DNA of 64,000 nt from Acanthosepion esculentum (Eukaryota; Mollusca; Cephalopoda; Sepiida; Sepiidae). A model generated the notes under the pieces. It did no database searches. It was not told the origin of the DNA and was given only the letters and a program-made list of their open reading frames with translations. The stretch covers positions 69,842,342 to 69,906,341 of the forward strand of contig OZ038488.1 in the NCBI GenBank assembly GCA_964036315.1, written 5' to 3'. The translations under genes and the position numbers were made by a program. Positions 24,731 to 36,554 of the stretch are shown here, piece by piece (the first letter of the stretch is position 1; every line of letters begins with the position of its first letter).

Positions 24731-25257
24731 CTCATCTCTATCCTTGGTTTTCATATCAATATACTTTATATGAATGATAGTCGGTTTTCAAAACCTCACA
24801 TTTTTTTGTAGGCCATTACTTAAGCTTAAAAAAAAAATGACAGCAAAGAAACTGAATTTTCCCATCAGAGAAATGCCTATTTGATAGTGACTATCTAAAG
24901 GAGAGAGAGGGAGCACAGACAGAAATAAAGATAAATTTATAATGTTAAAGTCAAAGCAAATTAGACAATTTTACCCCCAACTGGTATAATATAAAGTAAA
25001 TACTAAAAAAAAATGTCATTTTTTCTTATGATTACACAAATGAACACCTATTTACAAAGCCGAAATTAGTCTAGCCAAGTGTAACTGAGGGTAGGAGGAA
25101 GGTGGTAAGACAATTGTCATTCATCTTCAGAGTAAGATGACTGTCCTAGAAAAAAAAGATTTAAAATCATGCCTCTTTTCTCCCTGAGCTTAAACATCAT
25201 GACTGGTGATGCAACTATTTTATTGATGAATATCTCTTTTGTTAGTATTAACAGCGA
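24731..25257. other. Unannotated stretch
   Basis: Nothing recognised. Confidence 0.35.
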
Positions 25258-25428
25258 CTTTCTGTTTGAATTTCTGGGATGAGAAGTTATTTACACTATA
25301 TGCAGACTATTGTCTACATCTTTGTTGCTATCATGTTTCAGCCAGTGTGCCCTCTGGCCTTCATTGGGTGTATGTTGATCCAGGTAACCTATATGGAATT
25401 CTGAACTGAAACCTTTATTTAATCTGAC
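25258..25428. repeat. Foldback-family left arm
   Basis: TTTCTGTTTGAATTTCTGGG, GTTTCAGCCAGTGTGCCCTC, GGTAACCTATATGGAATTCT and TTTATTTAATCTG appear in order. This matches the left arms at 21.1 and 36.6 kb; the centre and right arm are missing. Confidence 0.7.
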
Positions 25429-26349
25429 AATATTAATACTTGACAGTGACTTCTTGAGTTATTAGTGTTCAAAGAAGGAAGATTTGCTTATCAGGAAAAT
25501 CAGTATTGATAATTTAAAAAAAAAAAAAAAATCTGTTACTTGGGTTCAAACATCAACTGATGATGGACATTAGAAACACAAACTATTTCAGCCATCAAAC
25601 AGGCAGACAGACACCTATGCATATACTTCTTTGCTCACATACGTATTATGCTAGAACAATTTAAAATTACCAACTGATTTGCTTGATCACATTAATTACT
25701 ATCAATTTAATCTATACATAAGGAAGGATTTAATAACTGGTACTATTCTGGCTTCAAACTGGGCTCTATAAAAGGAACCTCCAAAAACTATTTTTCAAAA
25801 TGAAAATTCCAGTTTAGAATGTTACAATTGATGAATCAACACATTAAAACCTAAACATTTAAAATTGATTAAAACTTCTTCAAACTAATATTCATTTTAT
25901 TAGTGGGGTCTTATAAAAGGGATAGTGGTGCTTCGTTGTGTAACAATCCAAGAAATTGCTAACAAAGTGGGAATAAGTACAGGACAGTGTATTCCATTTC
26001 AATGGAGGATTTGTGCCCATGGCCATATAATCCAAGCTTTCCTGGTCAACAACAATACACCACTTATTTGACAGGCTCCCTCCTCTCCCAACTTGGCACA
26101 GTGTCATTCTGGCTCTTCTCCAAACTGAAAACCACACTAAAAGGGAAGTGATTTGAGCCGCAATAGGAAATTATGAGAAAAGTGACAGTGGACCGCCATA
26201 GCATTCCAGAGAAGATATTCCAGATATTACCATCTGGTGGCAGAACTGTTGGGAGAAAGGTGTGAACTCCCAAGTATTTGAAGGTCATTGAATAAAATTT
26301 GTGAAATGAACAAAATTGATTTTGTTGGATACTTTTCGAATGCCCTGCG
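25429..26349. other. Unannotated stretch
   Basis: No supported feature. Minus frames between 25892 and 26441 show no recognised domain. Confidence 0.35.

Positions 26350-26409
<60 letters not shown>
26350..26409. repeat. (AC)n(AT)n microsatellite beside a mariner end
   Basis: An AC run followed by 48 bases of AT, ending 22 bases before the mariner terminus at 26432. Confidence 0.97.
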
Positions 26410-26411
<2 letters not shown>

Positions 26412-26431
26412 ATTAACATGATTAAAAGTTA

Positions 26432-27180
26432 CATAGTGCAATGGATAAATTGTAGTCTAAATTACACAAAAATGAGAATAACACTAACATCTCATTTTAA
26501 CAAATATATTTACCTAAATTACACAAATTGAAATACTAAAGAGTAAATTTATTCAATAAAATCACCACTGACTTCAATCAAGGTCACCAGACGACTTCGG
26601 AATCTCCTGCAACTCTTCTGGATAGTCTCCTTGTTTAAGTTGGTGAATGCTGTCATAATCCTTGCCTTCAGTATACCTTTGGTGTTATAAGGAGTTTTGT
26701 TGGTCTCTCACTCAACAGCACCCCACACATAATAATCAAGGGTGTTGCAAGTCTGGGGAGTTAGGTGGCCAGATGTAAGGGGTGATGTGGTCACAGAAAT
26801 TGCCTGACAGCCATGACCAAGTTCTCCTACTTGTATGACATGGTGCAGAGTCCTGTTGCCAAACATAGGGTCTTCCAGCAGCCACCCTCTCAACCCAGGG
26901 CAGCATTACCTTCTCAAAGCCCTGGATATAGGTCTCCATGTTGAATCTGAGGCCCTCACTAACAAATTTGTGAGTTATTTTCTTATCAGGACAATCAGAG
27001 TTAGTTTTCCGAGCTACTGTACCCTCAAATTCACCATTAGACTCATTCAACTCTTTCTGAATCCTCTGCACTGTCCTCAGATCGACACCCAAACACTCGG
27101 AAATGTTCGTATTGGAGCTTCCAGCACAAATACCAAGCAGTACAGCATTCCATTTTCAAATTTCTATCAGAGTGAATTGC

Positions 27181-27182
<2 letters not shown>
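26432..27182 (-). pseudogene. Mariner transposase deletion derivative, copy 1
   Basis: A minus-strand mariner. Its 3' terminal repeat begins at 26432 (CATAGTGCAATGGATAAATT), next to a TA. The main frame (27092-26736) reads the end of an HTH (GVDLRTVQRIQKELNESNG), then jumps to MLPWVERVAAGRPYVWQQD, then APCHTSRRT and ITPYIWPPNSPDLQHP. The second Asp (QQDSAPCHT) and the SPD motif are visible. In the related 42-kb copy the spacing from QQD to the D of NPLD is 37 residues, as in DD37D mariners. The central part with the first Asp is deleted, and a one-base insertion shifts the frame at SPDLQHP. The element ends at a (TA)n tract on its 5' side and its 5' terminal repeat is lost. Confidence 0.85.

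Positions 27183-27216
<34 letters not shown>
27183..27216. repeat. (TA)n microsatellite at the 5' edge of a mariner copy
   Basis: 34 bases of TA exactly where the mariner 5' end is truncated. Confidence 0.96.
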
Positions 27217-27217
<1 letters not shown>

Positions 27218-28102
27218 CGAGCGAAAGAGAAAGAAAGAAATGTATGAGAAAAAGACTATTGTTAAAAATTTGACACATATTGAGAAAAATAACCATTAGG
27301 AATAATTAATAAACGTTTTTAAAAAATTTCAATTCAAATTTGCAATAGTTGGAGGGATATATTTTCTAACACATCAACAATAGTCTCAAACATTATATAC
27401 TAAACAAAGTGAATCAGTTCTATAATAACTCAAGTTTATATAAATATATATTGGTAAAAATTTCTACACTCTTGTGAGTTATTAAAAATATTTTCAAAAA
27501 TTAAATTAAAAAGAAAAAGAAAAAATAATGCTGAAATAAATCCCATTTAATTACTCACTAATTCTTAAGGTTTTAACCGTGATAATTTCCAAATTTCTTA
27601 GAATGTTTCTAAAAGAAAAAGAAAATTTCTTTGTATAAAATTTTTTAAATCAATGCTAAAGAAGAAGTCTTAATTTGCTATCGAGAGGAGACAAAATTCA
27701 AAGACTAAATTTTCCTTGATGTACAAAATATTATACAAATCATTTTCATTGAATCAAAATGGCTGCTTTATTTCAAAGAATAAAATTAAATGATTTTATT
27801 AATGTCTTTTATCAATAATTACTTCAAAAGAATGACCTTACATATATAATTAGAAAGAAGCAAATTGGCAACCCTTGGCATCATATTAATCTGATTCACA
27901 CATTATATTTAATTTGGGAGTGCAAAAACCTTAACCTTTTTCCTTGAAAAGAAATTATGGAAAGGAAATTGCCTTACAATATCAAATTATACAAAGTTGC
28001 ACTAATCAAATATGGCTTTCTAGACATTTTAAACAATGTTCACACTTCTCTTAAAAATTAATCAGATCATAATTCTTATTTGAAAAAATTTTTTTTTAAT
28101 TT

Positions 28103-28145
<43 letters not shown>

Positions 28146-28489
28146 TAATAAATAAATATTTGATACATTCTTTTCCTGAGAAATCTAATTCCTTTCACTG
28201 TTTTACACAGAGTATCCTTTTGGACTAATTTAATTCAAAGTGCTCCACCAAAAATTGACAGGGTGTAGCCAACAAAATCTGGTCTATTACCTTGACAACA
28301 CCCAGTAATAATGGCTGAGATGATCAAAAATACTTGTGGGTGGGAATAGAACAAATTTGAACTTCAGACAGTTTATCCACAATTTTGATCCCATTGTACA
28401 AAATCTTATTCAAAAATTGGAAACAATACAATAAAAATTAGGCTGGTTTTGGTTGAATTTAACAAAACATATGATAAAATATACTTTTA
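27217..28489. other. Unannotated AT-rich stretch
   Basis: No gene or family recognised apart from the (AT)n(AC)n tract at 28104-28146. Confidence 0.4.
28104..28146. repeat. (AT)n(AC)n microsatellite
   Basis: An AT run followed by about 25 bases of AC. Confidence 0.96.
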
Positions 28490-28575
28490 CGGTCTGCTAT
28501 ATTTATGGGTTAAAGTTCTCAATATCAGGGATAGAGCATATGTAAATATGAAAGTGAACACTGAAGTCAACACTC
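28490..28575 (+). repeat. Dispersed repeat, copy 1 (partner at 49565)
   Basis: Shares CTATATTTATGGGTTAAAG, TATGTAAATAT and GTCAACAC with 49565-49650 in the same order. Family unknown; a foldback lies ~115 bases downstream. Confidence 0.55.
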
Positions 28576-28690
28576 CGAGATGACAGTTGGCCTGATGATT
28601 GCAATTAGAATGAAACAGGCTGTCACCTCTGGGTGTTGATTTCAATGCAATGATATATATTCTTACGTATCAAAAACAGTATTGGGGGAA

Positions 28691-28827
28691 ATTGTATGAC
28701 AAAATGGAAAAAGTTTACTAGTGATGCATTTTGTCCTTCAGGACTTCATTGGACTAAATTTAATCTGATGAAGTCCTGAAGGATGAAATGCATCACAAGT
28801 AAATGTTTTCCACTTTCTCATACAATT

Positions 28828-28828
<1 letters not shown>
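28691..28828. repeat. Foldback with ~60-bp arms
   Basis: AAATTGTATGACAAAATGG ... GTCCTTCAGGACTTCAT (28691-28750) is the inverse of ATGAAGTCCTGAAGGATGAA ... CTCATACAATTT (28768-28828), with a ~17-base loop and only a few mismatches. There is no coding frame. It may be the centre of a MITE-like element that includes the repeat at 28490. Confidence 0.8.

Positions 28829-28863
<35 letters not shown>
28829..28863. repeat. (CT)n(AT)n microsatellite
   Basis: A CT run then an AT run, immediately after the foldback arm and just before the SINE at 28882. Confidence 0.93.
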
Positions 28864-28864
<1 letters not shown>

Positions 28865-28881
28865 AAAACACACACGAGACA

Positions 28882-29175
28882 GGCACGTGGCAGATTAGTT
28901 ATGGCATCTACTTTCTGACCATGAGATAAGAATTCCAATCTCACCAGGGTTGATTTGTCCGGGGGGGGGGGGGGGGGACTTCTTAATTGTATCAGTCTGG
29001 GAAGGCAATCTTAACATGCAGTAGCATTGGTAAGTGCCTGAAAAATGTACCACAGGTTGAGCCAAGCCTTATAAATTAAATTAGGTAGAAATAACATTTC
29101 AGAAGGCATCAGTGGTTGTGCTAGCCAAAAGTCATGTCATTGTGAGTCAAGGTTTGAGCGTACTGGCTTTGTCAA
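28882..29175 (+). mobile_element. tRNA-derived SINE, copy 1
   Basis: The head GGCACGTGGCAGATTAGTTA followed by CTTTCTGACCATGAGATAAG and TTCCAATCTCACCAGG has the layout of a tRNA with degraded A and B boxes. The body (GTTGATTTGTCCG, GACTTCTTAATTGTATC, ACCACAGGTTGAGCCAAGCC, GTGGTTGTGCTAG) matches the minus-strand copy at 49262-49547. A run of 17 G (28961-28977) replaces a GGGAGG-like sequence in the other copy. Confidence 0.75.
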
Positions 29176-32100
29176 ACTGTTGATCACATCAGATTACATG
29201 CTCTCTCCCCAAAACTGCAACCACGGTCTGTTCCGTATAGTTGCAGTATAAACAACAGGTAGTTCTATGCATGTTGAACAAATACAAATATGCCTGAGCA
29301 GACATCTGCAAAAGGGACACTCTAGAAGATGGATGTGCTGAAAAAAGAAAAAAAAAATGAGTGGCCAGCCATTACAAGAAAATAGTGCACATGCACGCAC
29401 ACGCATAGATATCTGAATACCAAAACCAGAAAAATGTAAATCAACAACGTAAATCTGGTCCAGATATAATCAATAGGTTACCTAATAAATGCTAGATATA
29501 AATGAATAACATTTGTTTCTTCTTGTTTCCTTGTTTCTTCCAACCAGAAAGTCTGTTAACTTGGCCATATCTGGTTGCTCTTGGGAAGTTAACCCCTTAG
29601 AGAATTAACAATCAGCAGATAAAGATTAGAAATAACCTGGGGAAAAGATTAAGAAGTAGTTAAGGATCTCCACCTTAAAAAGAAAAAAAAGAAAAAGAAG
29701 AGAGATACTTTATCTTGAGAATAAAGACTCAGTATCCCTGCTTAAGTTCCTTCCCTTAAGATTATACTGAGCAGTAAAATGTTTGACTAATTTATTGTCG
29801 AGTGCATAAAGAAGTTGAACACAGTTTCTACAGTAGCATCTCAAAAAAACTGACAAAAGTAAACATCATAAAATGTTTTAACAAAATCAGAAAGCTGAAA
29901 GGCAAAAGCAACATAATTTTCCTAAAAAATCTTTCCTTCTTGTGCAAGTTAATAGGAAATAAAGTACAGTTTTAAAAGTGTTGTTATTCCATTAATGTAT
30001 ATACATCATTTGGACATTGGAGATTTATGAAAGAAAAATTTACTGAAAGGAAAAGTGTCATTAAGCTTCAGTTCAGAGATTCAATTGAAAACACAAGAGC
30101 TTCCATCTCAACATTTTAACTAAACAATAACTAGCTTGAATAAACAGTTAAGATGATAGGTTACAAATAAAGTTCTAGAAACTTGAGACAATTTAACTTA
30201 TTTTATGACATTTAAGGTGTTTTCCCCCATTTAAAAGGATAAAAATATGTTAGATGATGTATCAGTGGTTACTGAAACTTCATCCATGCTTGCTATTTGA
30301 CAAAGTTCATTAATTCGTTACAAATTTATGAATTTCTAAATTATTTTTTTTTTTGTCTTCATAATCTACTTATCTGAAGCTTGTTAGCAATCATTTGTTT
30401 TGGAGAAAAGAAACTGCTTACAGCTATTTATTTCATAAAATCTAAGAGACTTGTGGAAATACATATTGATTCTGCAAATTATAAAGAGACTTTAGCACTA
30501 CTATAGCTTTTGGTTTAATTTGATAACTATGGATTGTAAAGATTAGTCTACTACTTTAAAGACACATATTCAATACATTATGGCATATAAGACCCCTGCT
30601 CATTTCAGCAAAGTGTTAAGAAAAGAAAGACTGTTGTACAATACACTGAATGTTGCTTGAACTTCCCGTGTTCCTTATTTGGCTCAGCTCAAGTCAAAAC
30701 AAGTTTCTTTTTGCATATTTATTAGAAGTCTCTGAAATTCTAATATTTAGCGGGGAAATTGTGGCATCAAATATGAGAAGTCCTTTTTCACAAAGCACTA
30801 TCTTGATAAAAAGGGAATGTAAAAAACTTATACTATAGAAGCAAGGTTTTACAACTATCTTATTAACAACTGTTTCAGCATGAAATTATAATTTTTGTTC
30901 TCATAAACAGGTGCTGAAAAGATTTCTGCCCAATTCACTTACCAAAATCTGAGCAAACATCAGAAATTTTCATTGAGCCTGAGAAATTTTCAGTACCCCT
31001 CATAAAACATCAAAAAATTAGATAAAATATGAGAGATTCATATAGCTTTAAGCAACGAGCTAAATTTTCTTGTAAAAAAAAAACAAAAATATATGAAATG
31101 TAGGTTTAGTCTTATTTGAAAATGACACTGATTAAACAAAGCTATTAGAAAATAATTTTTTTACAAATACTAACAAATTATGAAATTTCAACATCTCTTA
31201 TCATTTGTACTTGAAAAAGAAAAGAAAATAATCAGACTAATATTCTTATCGAAGTTGATTCTCTCTTACATGGCTTTTAGACCTGTAATAAATTCTTAGT
31301 ATGATACTTGAGTGAGTCAATGACATTGTCTATCATTATTGCTTAGAGAGCTGAAAAGTGCCAAGTGAAATACTCAAGTGTTTCTTATGTAAAGTTTCTG
31401 TTGAAACAGAAGTGCTTGATATTAGCAAAGCATCATTAACATTAGCTATTCATAAAGATTATTAGATATAAAGCACTTTTAACATTGAAACTAGTTTACG
31501 TATGCCATAAAAAATGACAGCTTTTTTGTTAAGCTCTTACTTTTATTAGGTTTTCACATGTGAATATTTAAATATATTTTTTTTTCAATTATTGTTGCCT
31601 TCTGCAATGTCAAGAATTAACCTTTTTACCTGCTGACTTTTGGAAATATCTTGGAACAGTTCCCCAATACTACCGCTTGGCGTCACCAGTGCAAAGGAAT
31701 TATGTTATCTCCCTTGCACTGGAGACACTGAAAGACATTACAAACACAAAAATTATAAAATAACTTACCATATCATATACTAAATAGTCATCCACTGAAT
31801 GTTTTGTTTTTCATTATCCATGAAAAATGCTTGAAAAGTAACAATAAAAGAAATGTCACTTTTTATAGTTTTTTTTTTCCTAGCATTTTTCATACACAAT
31901 AAAGGATCAGTGTCTCTGGAAATGGAATACAGACATCCTTTGTAGATATTGCAGTCTGTTAGAGAACATCACAATAAAGCAAGCACACAAGTCTTTTGCT
32001 CTCCCAATACTAATAAAAGTTATGTTAACACTATACTAGTATGTATACCTTAATCAGAAAATACTTTATTGCTACCAAAACCTGATACAGAGACATATAA

Positions 32101-32322
32101 CGTAAGCAAATGGGGTCAGAAAAATGGTGCCAATCTGCTTGCATAATTGGCACAAACCTTCAAGTTGTAATAAAAGTGCAATATCTGTGAAATGAAATTA
32201 TATGCATCTCTATCAGAAATATCAACCTAATAATTCCATAAAAAATACTATCAAATTATTCATCTCTTCAATAATTTGATAGTTTTAGAAAATGGTAACA
32301 TAGCCAAACCAATGAATATTGT
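29176..32322. other. Unannotated AT-rich stretch
   Basis: No gene or mobile element recognised. A short hairpin at 31684-31716 (CCAGTGCAAAGG against CCCTTGCACTGG) is the only structure noted. Confidence 0.4.
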
Positions 32323-32344
32323 TGTGTGTGTGTGTGTGTGTGTG
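32323..32344. repeat. (TG)n microsatellite
   Basis: 22 bases of TG directly before a SINE. Confidence 0.93.
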
Positions 32345-32690
32345 GTGTCACATGCCAGTGCAGAAAGTATAATTGGTGATGCAGATTCTGAACTAGTCTG
32401 TTACATTCACATTTGCACTAATGCCCTTGGGAAAAGTATGACTCCATCTCTCCTCACCTCAAGCTATGGATTAAATAGCAAGATAGACTGGAATCTTTAC
32501 TCTTTGGTAGCAACCAGTGTAAAAGAAAAACTGAACCAAGCTGTAGAGGAGGGAACAGGAAACGACTTTACTATCTTTTCAAAGAATTCATGGCAATTCA
32601 CAGACAGTAAAAAGGAAAAAAAAATCTGTAAAGAGTCATGATTGCCTACATCCTGAAAGGACATGGACAAAAATTAAAAAATGATAACTA
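32345..32690 (+). mobile_element. SINE with LINE-like 3' tail
   Basis: The body words CCCTTGGGAAAAGTATGACT and AAGCTATGGATTAAATAGCA match the SINEs at 43.2 and 46.4 kb. GGAACAGGAAACGACTTTAC matches the minus-strand copy at 19.6 kb. The final segment GAGTCATGATTGCCTACATC CTGAAAGGACATGG aligns with the 3' ends of the LINE copies at 1.2 and 37.8 kb, followed by an A-rich stretch. The head is poorly preserved. Confidence 0.7.
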
Positions 32691-32922
32691 AAAAATAAAA
32701 ATTGCTTAGAGACTTAGCAGTCCAATAAAAAAATAAAAATAAAAAAATTAAGAGAGAGAAAATTAAAAACACACAAACTGTATTAAAATGATCACTGAGC
32801 ATAAACTCTTCAACACAAATCAATGGTCTCTCAAACTAATGAATATAGCAAGTGATTCCAACTAGGTTCCTCCCTACTGGATAGTAAGCTAAGAATGTTT
32901 TGCCATGAAACAATGGTTAGAC

Positions 32923-33103
32923 CAGGGGTTCTCAACCTTGCTTGCCCCATGCACCACTTTCACCATTTGTCAGAATGCCATTCCACCCCTCCTTTTCAAG
33001 GTGACATGCCAAATTCTTTAATTGTTCTTCTCCCTGACCTAAAATTACTGTGGTCACAATTCACCTCTGAAAATCCAAAATTCACCCCTGTTGAGAACCC
33101 CTG
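32923..33103. mobile_element. hAT-type MITE
   Basis: A 181-bp element with 14-base perfect terminal inverted repeats (CAGGGGTTCTCAAC at the left, GTTGAGAACCCCTG at the right). This end sequence is characteristic of hAT elements. Flanks shifted by one base, GTTAGACC and GTTATGCG, share five of eight positions and may be a decayed 8-bp duplication. There is no transposase frame. Confidence 0.75.
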
Positions 33104-33323
33104 TTATGCGTTTGATCTACACTGGACAATCCATAATTTTGACATGTTCAGCTTAGTAAAGATCTGAAATCTCAATTCTTAACTAATTTTGTGAATATCT
33201 TGCTTCTTTCATACCAAATATTTATGTTAACATTATTATACTGAAACAAAAATTTATACAAAGAATTAGCAGATAGCAAAAATTAAGTGAATTAATTTAA
33301 ATTTGGATAAGAATAAAACAATG

Positions 33324-33361
<38 letters not shown>

Positions 33362-34877
33362 ATGTAAATCATACCTAAAACCTTTATTTGGGGAGTTATG
33401 AGTTGACTTCCATCATGTATAAATGATAATTTATAAAAACTTTTATGTTGGCATATTTCCCTGGATCAAACAGTATCATCAAAAAAAACAGAATTTATTT
33501 TTATCTCAACTAAATCTCTACTATCACAACACAACAGGATTTACTTTGAGTGTATGAAAGCTTAATTATTTTTCAATTATTTTTTTTTTTTTTTTACCAC
33601 ATCTGTATTTTTGGAAATTAGATTTTACTAATTTCAACTCTGTTCTTGTTTGTTATAAAGTTCTAACATCAGTTTAGGAAGAACAGGTAATAAATTGAAA
33701 TAGCCTGCTCATATATTTATCACTTGTTCATACTAAACTGGTGTTTAAACATTATGGGATGCAAAAACCTTATAAGAAATAAAAACCCAGAATTAAAATG
33801 AGTAAGATCTAATTTCCAAAATGATAAGCTATAGGTAAAAGGAAAAAAAAATCAATCTTTCATAAACTTAAAGTAAATTCCATTCTGTCGTGACAGGGTA
33901 GATTTAGTTGAAATAAAGTTTTTCTGATGATACTGTTTGATCGTCAGAACATGTCAACATAAGTAGTTTTTTCCGTGTGTGTGTGGTGCATATAACAATT
34001 GCAAAATACTTGGATATGGCATAATTTTTTTGATAGCACAGATAAACTTGTAAATGATTTTTTTTTAAAAAATAAGATAATAAAAACACTTATCACAATC
34101 TGGAAACAAGACTACAGGAAATTAAGCAACGAGTTCAATTTTAATTCACAGCAGTTGGTGGTTTTAAAATACCAAATGGAGAAACTAATATCATCAAGGT
34201 AACACACATGAAAAAGTAGTTATGAATAAACTATCCATTATTTCTATGTAGAATTGTTCAGCAAGATACTTTTGGGAGCATAAACAGCATACCAATACCA
34301 CAAACAAAATCCACAGTTTTACATTAAATATCAAACTTTATTCTATGTTTATGTATGCTAAAAAACAGAAAATGTGAATCTTTTCTTCTTTTTTTTTTTT
34401 CCTTTTTAAAATTATGTTATTTCTGATGCAGGTATTAATTGAGGAAGTGTTTCACAGGTCAAATTAAACAACACTTAGCACACAATTTAAATGGTCTAAC
34501 ATCATGGTGTGCGGTTTATATACATGCCACAGAAGCCATACAAAAAGGAAGAAAAAGATGAGGAAGGAAAACACACACACAAATATGGACAGTGATACCA
34601 ATATTTTGTTATCCATGTAGGCTTAAATTTTCAAGTCAACAGGAAGAAAAAGTCAAATCTAGAACTAAACTGAACTAGTTTTTAAAAAATTATATATACA
34701 TTATATACAGACATATACAAACAATGCATGTTTATATAGTAGCATTTCCATAAATGCTACACGACATATACATATATCATTTAGAACAGCAGGCTCAAAA
34801 GTAATAGATATTCATTTTAATTCGTCATAACTTTTATTAGTAATCAAACCATACTTATATATTACTTGCAAACATAT
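33104..34877. other. Unannotated AT-rich stretch
   Basis: Nothing supported except a (TG)n tract (33325-33360) and a T run (33580-33595). Confidence 0.4.
33325..33360. repeat. (TG)n microsatellite
   Basis: 36 bases of TG. Confidence 0.96.
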
Positions 34878-35400
34878 ACTGGTGTTCAAAAGTTTTTGGA
34901 AAACTACATAAAATGATTATACACCTTTATTTTATTAAGTTAAGATTGTTTAGTAGTATATTTTTATCAGTAGTGTCTGTGAAGCTTGAGGATTAGAAAA
35001 TAAGTTGCTGCATTTTCATAGGTACCATGTAATAGACAATACAAACCTTTAATCAGCTGAAAAAAGCTCATGCAAAACTATTGAGCCAATGAAAGATCTG
35101 TGATGATGAACTCATAATATACAAATCTCTAAATAGGAATTGTTCCACTTTATTAACATGAGCATAAGTAATTGTAGTTGAACATTAGATTGCTTTTTAC
35201 ATTAAAATGATGGCTAAAATTTCTACTGAAACAAAAATGAAGGTTGCGACTTTGAAGAGGAAGAAGACTCAATGAGAAATAGCCAGGCAACTGGGAATTT
35301 CCAAGAATAGTGTTCAAACCATCTAAATGATGTTTGCTACTACTGGAAGTGTTTTAAGTGCAAAAACCATAAGACTGAAAAAACAAGTGCACCAATGAAT
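34878..35400 (+). pseudogene. Tc1-like transposase N-terminal pseudogene
   Basis: From the ATG at 35207 the frame reads MMAKISTETKMKVATLKRKK, then TQ-stop-EIARQLGISKNSVQTI, a second stop, and MMFATTGSVLSAKTIRL. REIARQLGISKNSV is the recognition-helix region of Tc1/mariner transposases. The first stop is TGA where CGA (Arg) would be expected, consistent with decay at a CpG. The sequence upstream at 34878 (CTGGTGTTCAAAAGTTTTTG) resembles a Tc1 terminal repeat. The catalytic region is not recognisable downstream; the copy is either 3'-truncated or badly decayed. The right end was not located. Confidence 0.7.
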
Positions 35401-35829
35401 CTCCAAGAGCTTTATGGTTACTGCCAAGAAAAATGGGGAAGTCTGGACCTTGTTCTATTCAATGCCTCACAGAAGGCAAACAATTATTCAAAGATAGCAA
35501 CACTAATTATTAACTCTATACTTTGGCATTGTGTACTTTCTGTAATGATAAAGATCACATTTTGCAAAACAAAAAACAACTTTTTAACTTAAAAAAAGAG
35601 CTGAAAGGTGAAATTTTTGCTGGTGCATCAGTACCTTTAATATGGCCTTTTTCAGCATCATTATGCTTAAGATGCTCTATTATCCACCATACAGTATTAA
35701 CAAAAATTCACTAACCCATTTTCTTCCCCTCAAAAATCATAAAATATATCAAGAAAAGCCTATTGCTAGTCACTCTCAATTTGAAGATAAAATTAATAAA
35801 TTTACCAAGGTGGTGCAAAAGTTTTGCAA

Positions 35830-35909
<80 letters not shown>

Positions 35910-36554
35910 AAAACTTTTTTAATTATTAAGCATTTAAATTCACTTTTGAGAACTTTTCTTCCTAAGTTATAAAGTTAATTTTATGAATTAAAGAAGTAAC
36001 TAATGAAAATACTTAACATATTGTCCCATGGTATGACTTTGTTGGTATACCACTGGGGAGCTACATTGTTGAGAATATAAATACTGAAAAAGATGACTTT
36101 TTGTTATTATTTTTCATTTATGGGAGAAAATGACTTCAAATAAGAACAGCTATCAACTTTGTAAAATGGATGAGAGCCAAATGAATATCAAAGTTGATTT
36201 CATATTTACAGATAAACTGAATCATAAATACCCATCATCATCAGAAATAAACAATTTAAGCAGTAAACCAACAAAGTTCAGCTTATTTTCATCTTTAAGA
36301 TCAAATATCCACCATATATTCACAGGTATTTTTCATTCATTCTTAAAAAACAATCAAATTTGCTTCTTTTATATAATGAATCAGAAAAAAGATTTTTCTC
36401 ACAAGTTTCTTTTTCTTTCTTTTTAATACAATAACACTCAGTTTAGGTTGTGTTATTCTCAAGGAGTACTGGGGACAGTATAAAATATTGCTAAGACAGC
36501 AAAAATTCCCCAAATGCAGTTCACTTCATATTTAGAATAACGTACTTAATTTTA
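35401..36554. other. Unannotated stretch with a long (TA)n tract
   Basis: No supported gene. The 98-codon plus frame at 36130-36426 has no recognised domain. Confidence 0.35.
35831..35906. repeat. (TA)n microsatellite, 76 bp
   Basis: One of the longest uninterrupted TA tracts in the window. Confidence 0.98.

Noticed and set aside
31684..31716. Short hairpin CCAGTGCAAAGG / CCCTTGCACTGG as a regulatory or miRNA structure
   Set aside because: Only about 14 pairs, no supporting context; chance or an old insertion footprint is as likely.
35642..35972. ORFs rich in Tyr-Ile repeats (also at 19512, 26064, 39557, 54276, 61819 and others)
   Set aside because: Translations of (TA)n tracts.
36130..36426. 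98-codon plus-strand ORF
   Set aside because: Composition follows AT-rich DNA, with no motif and no related copy in the window.
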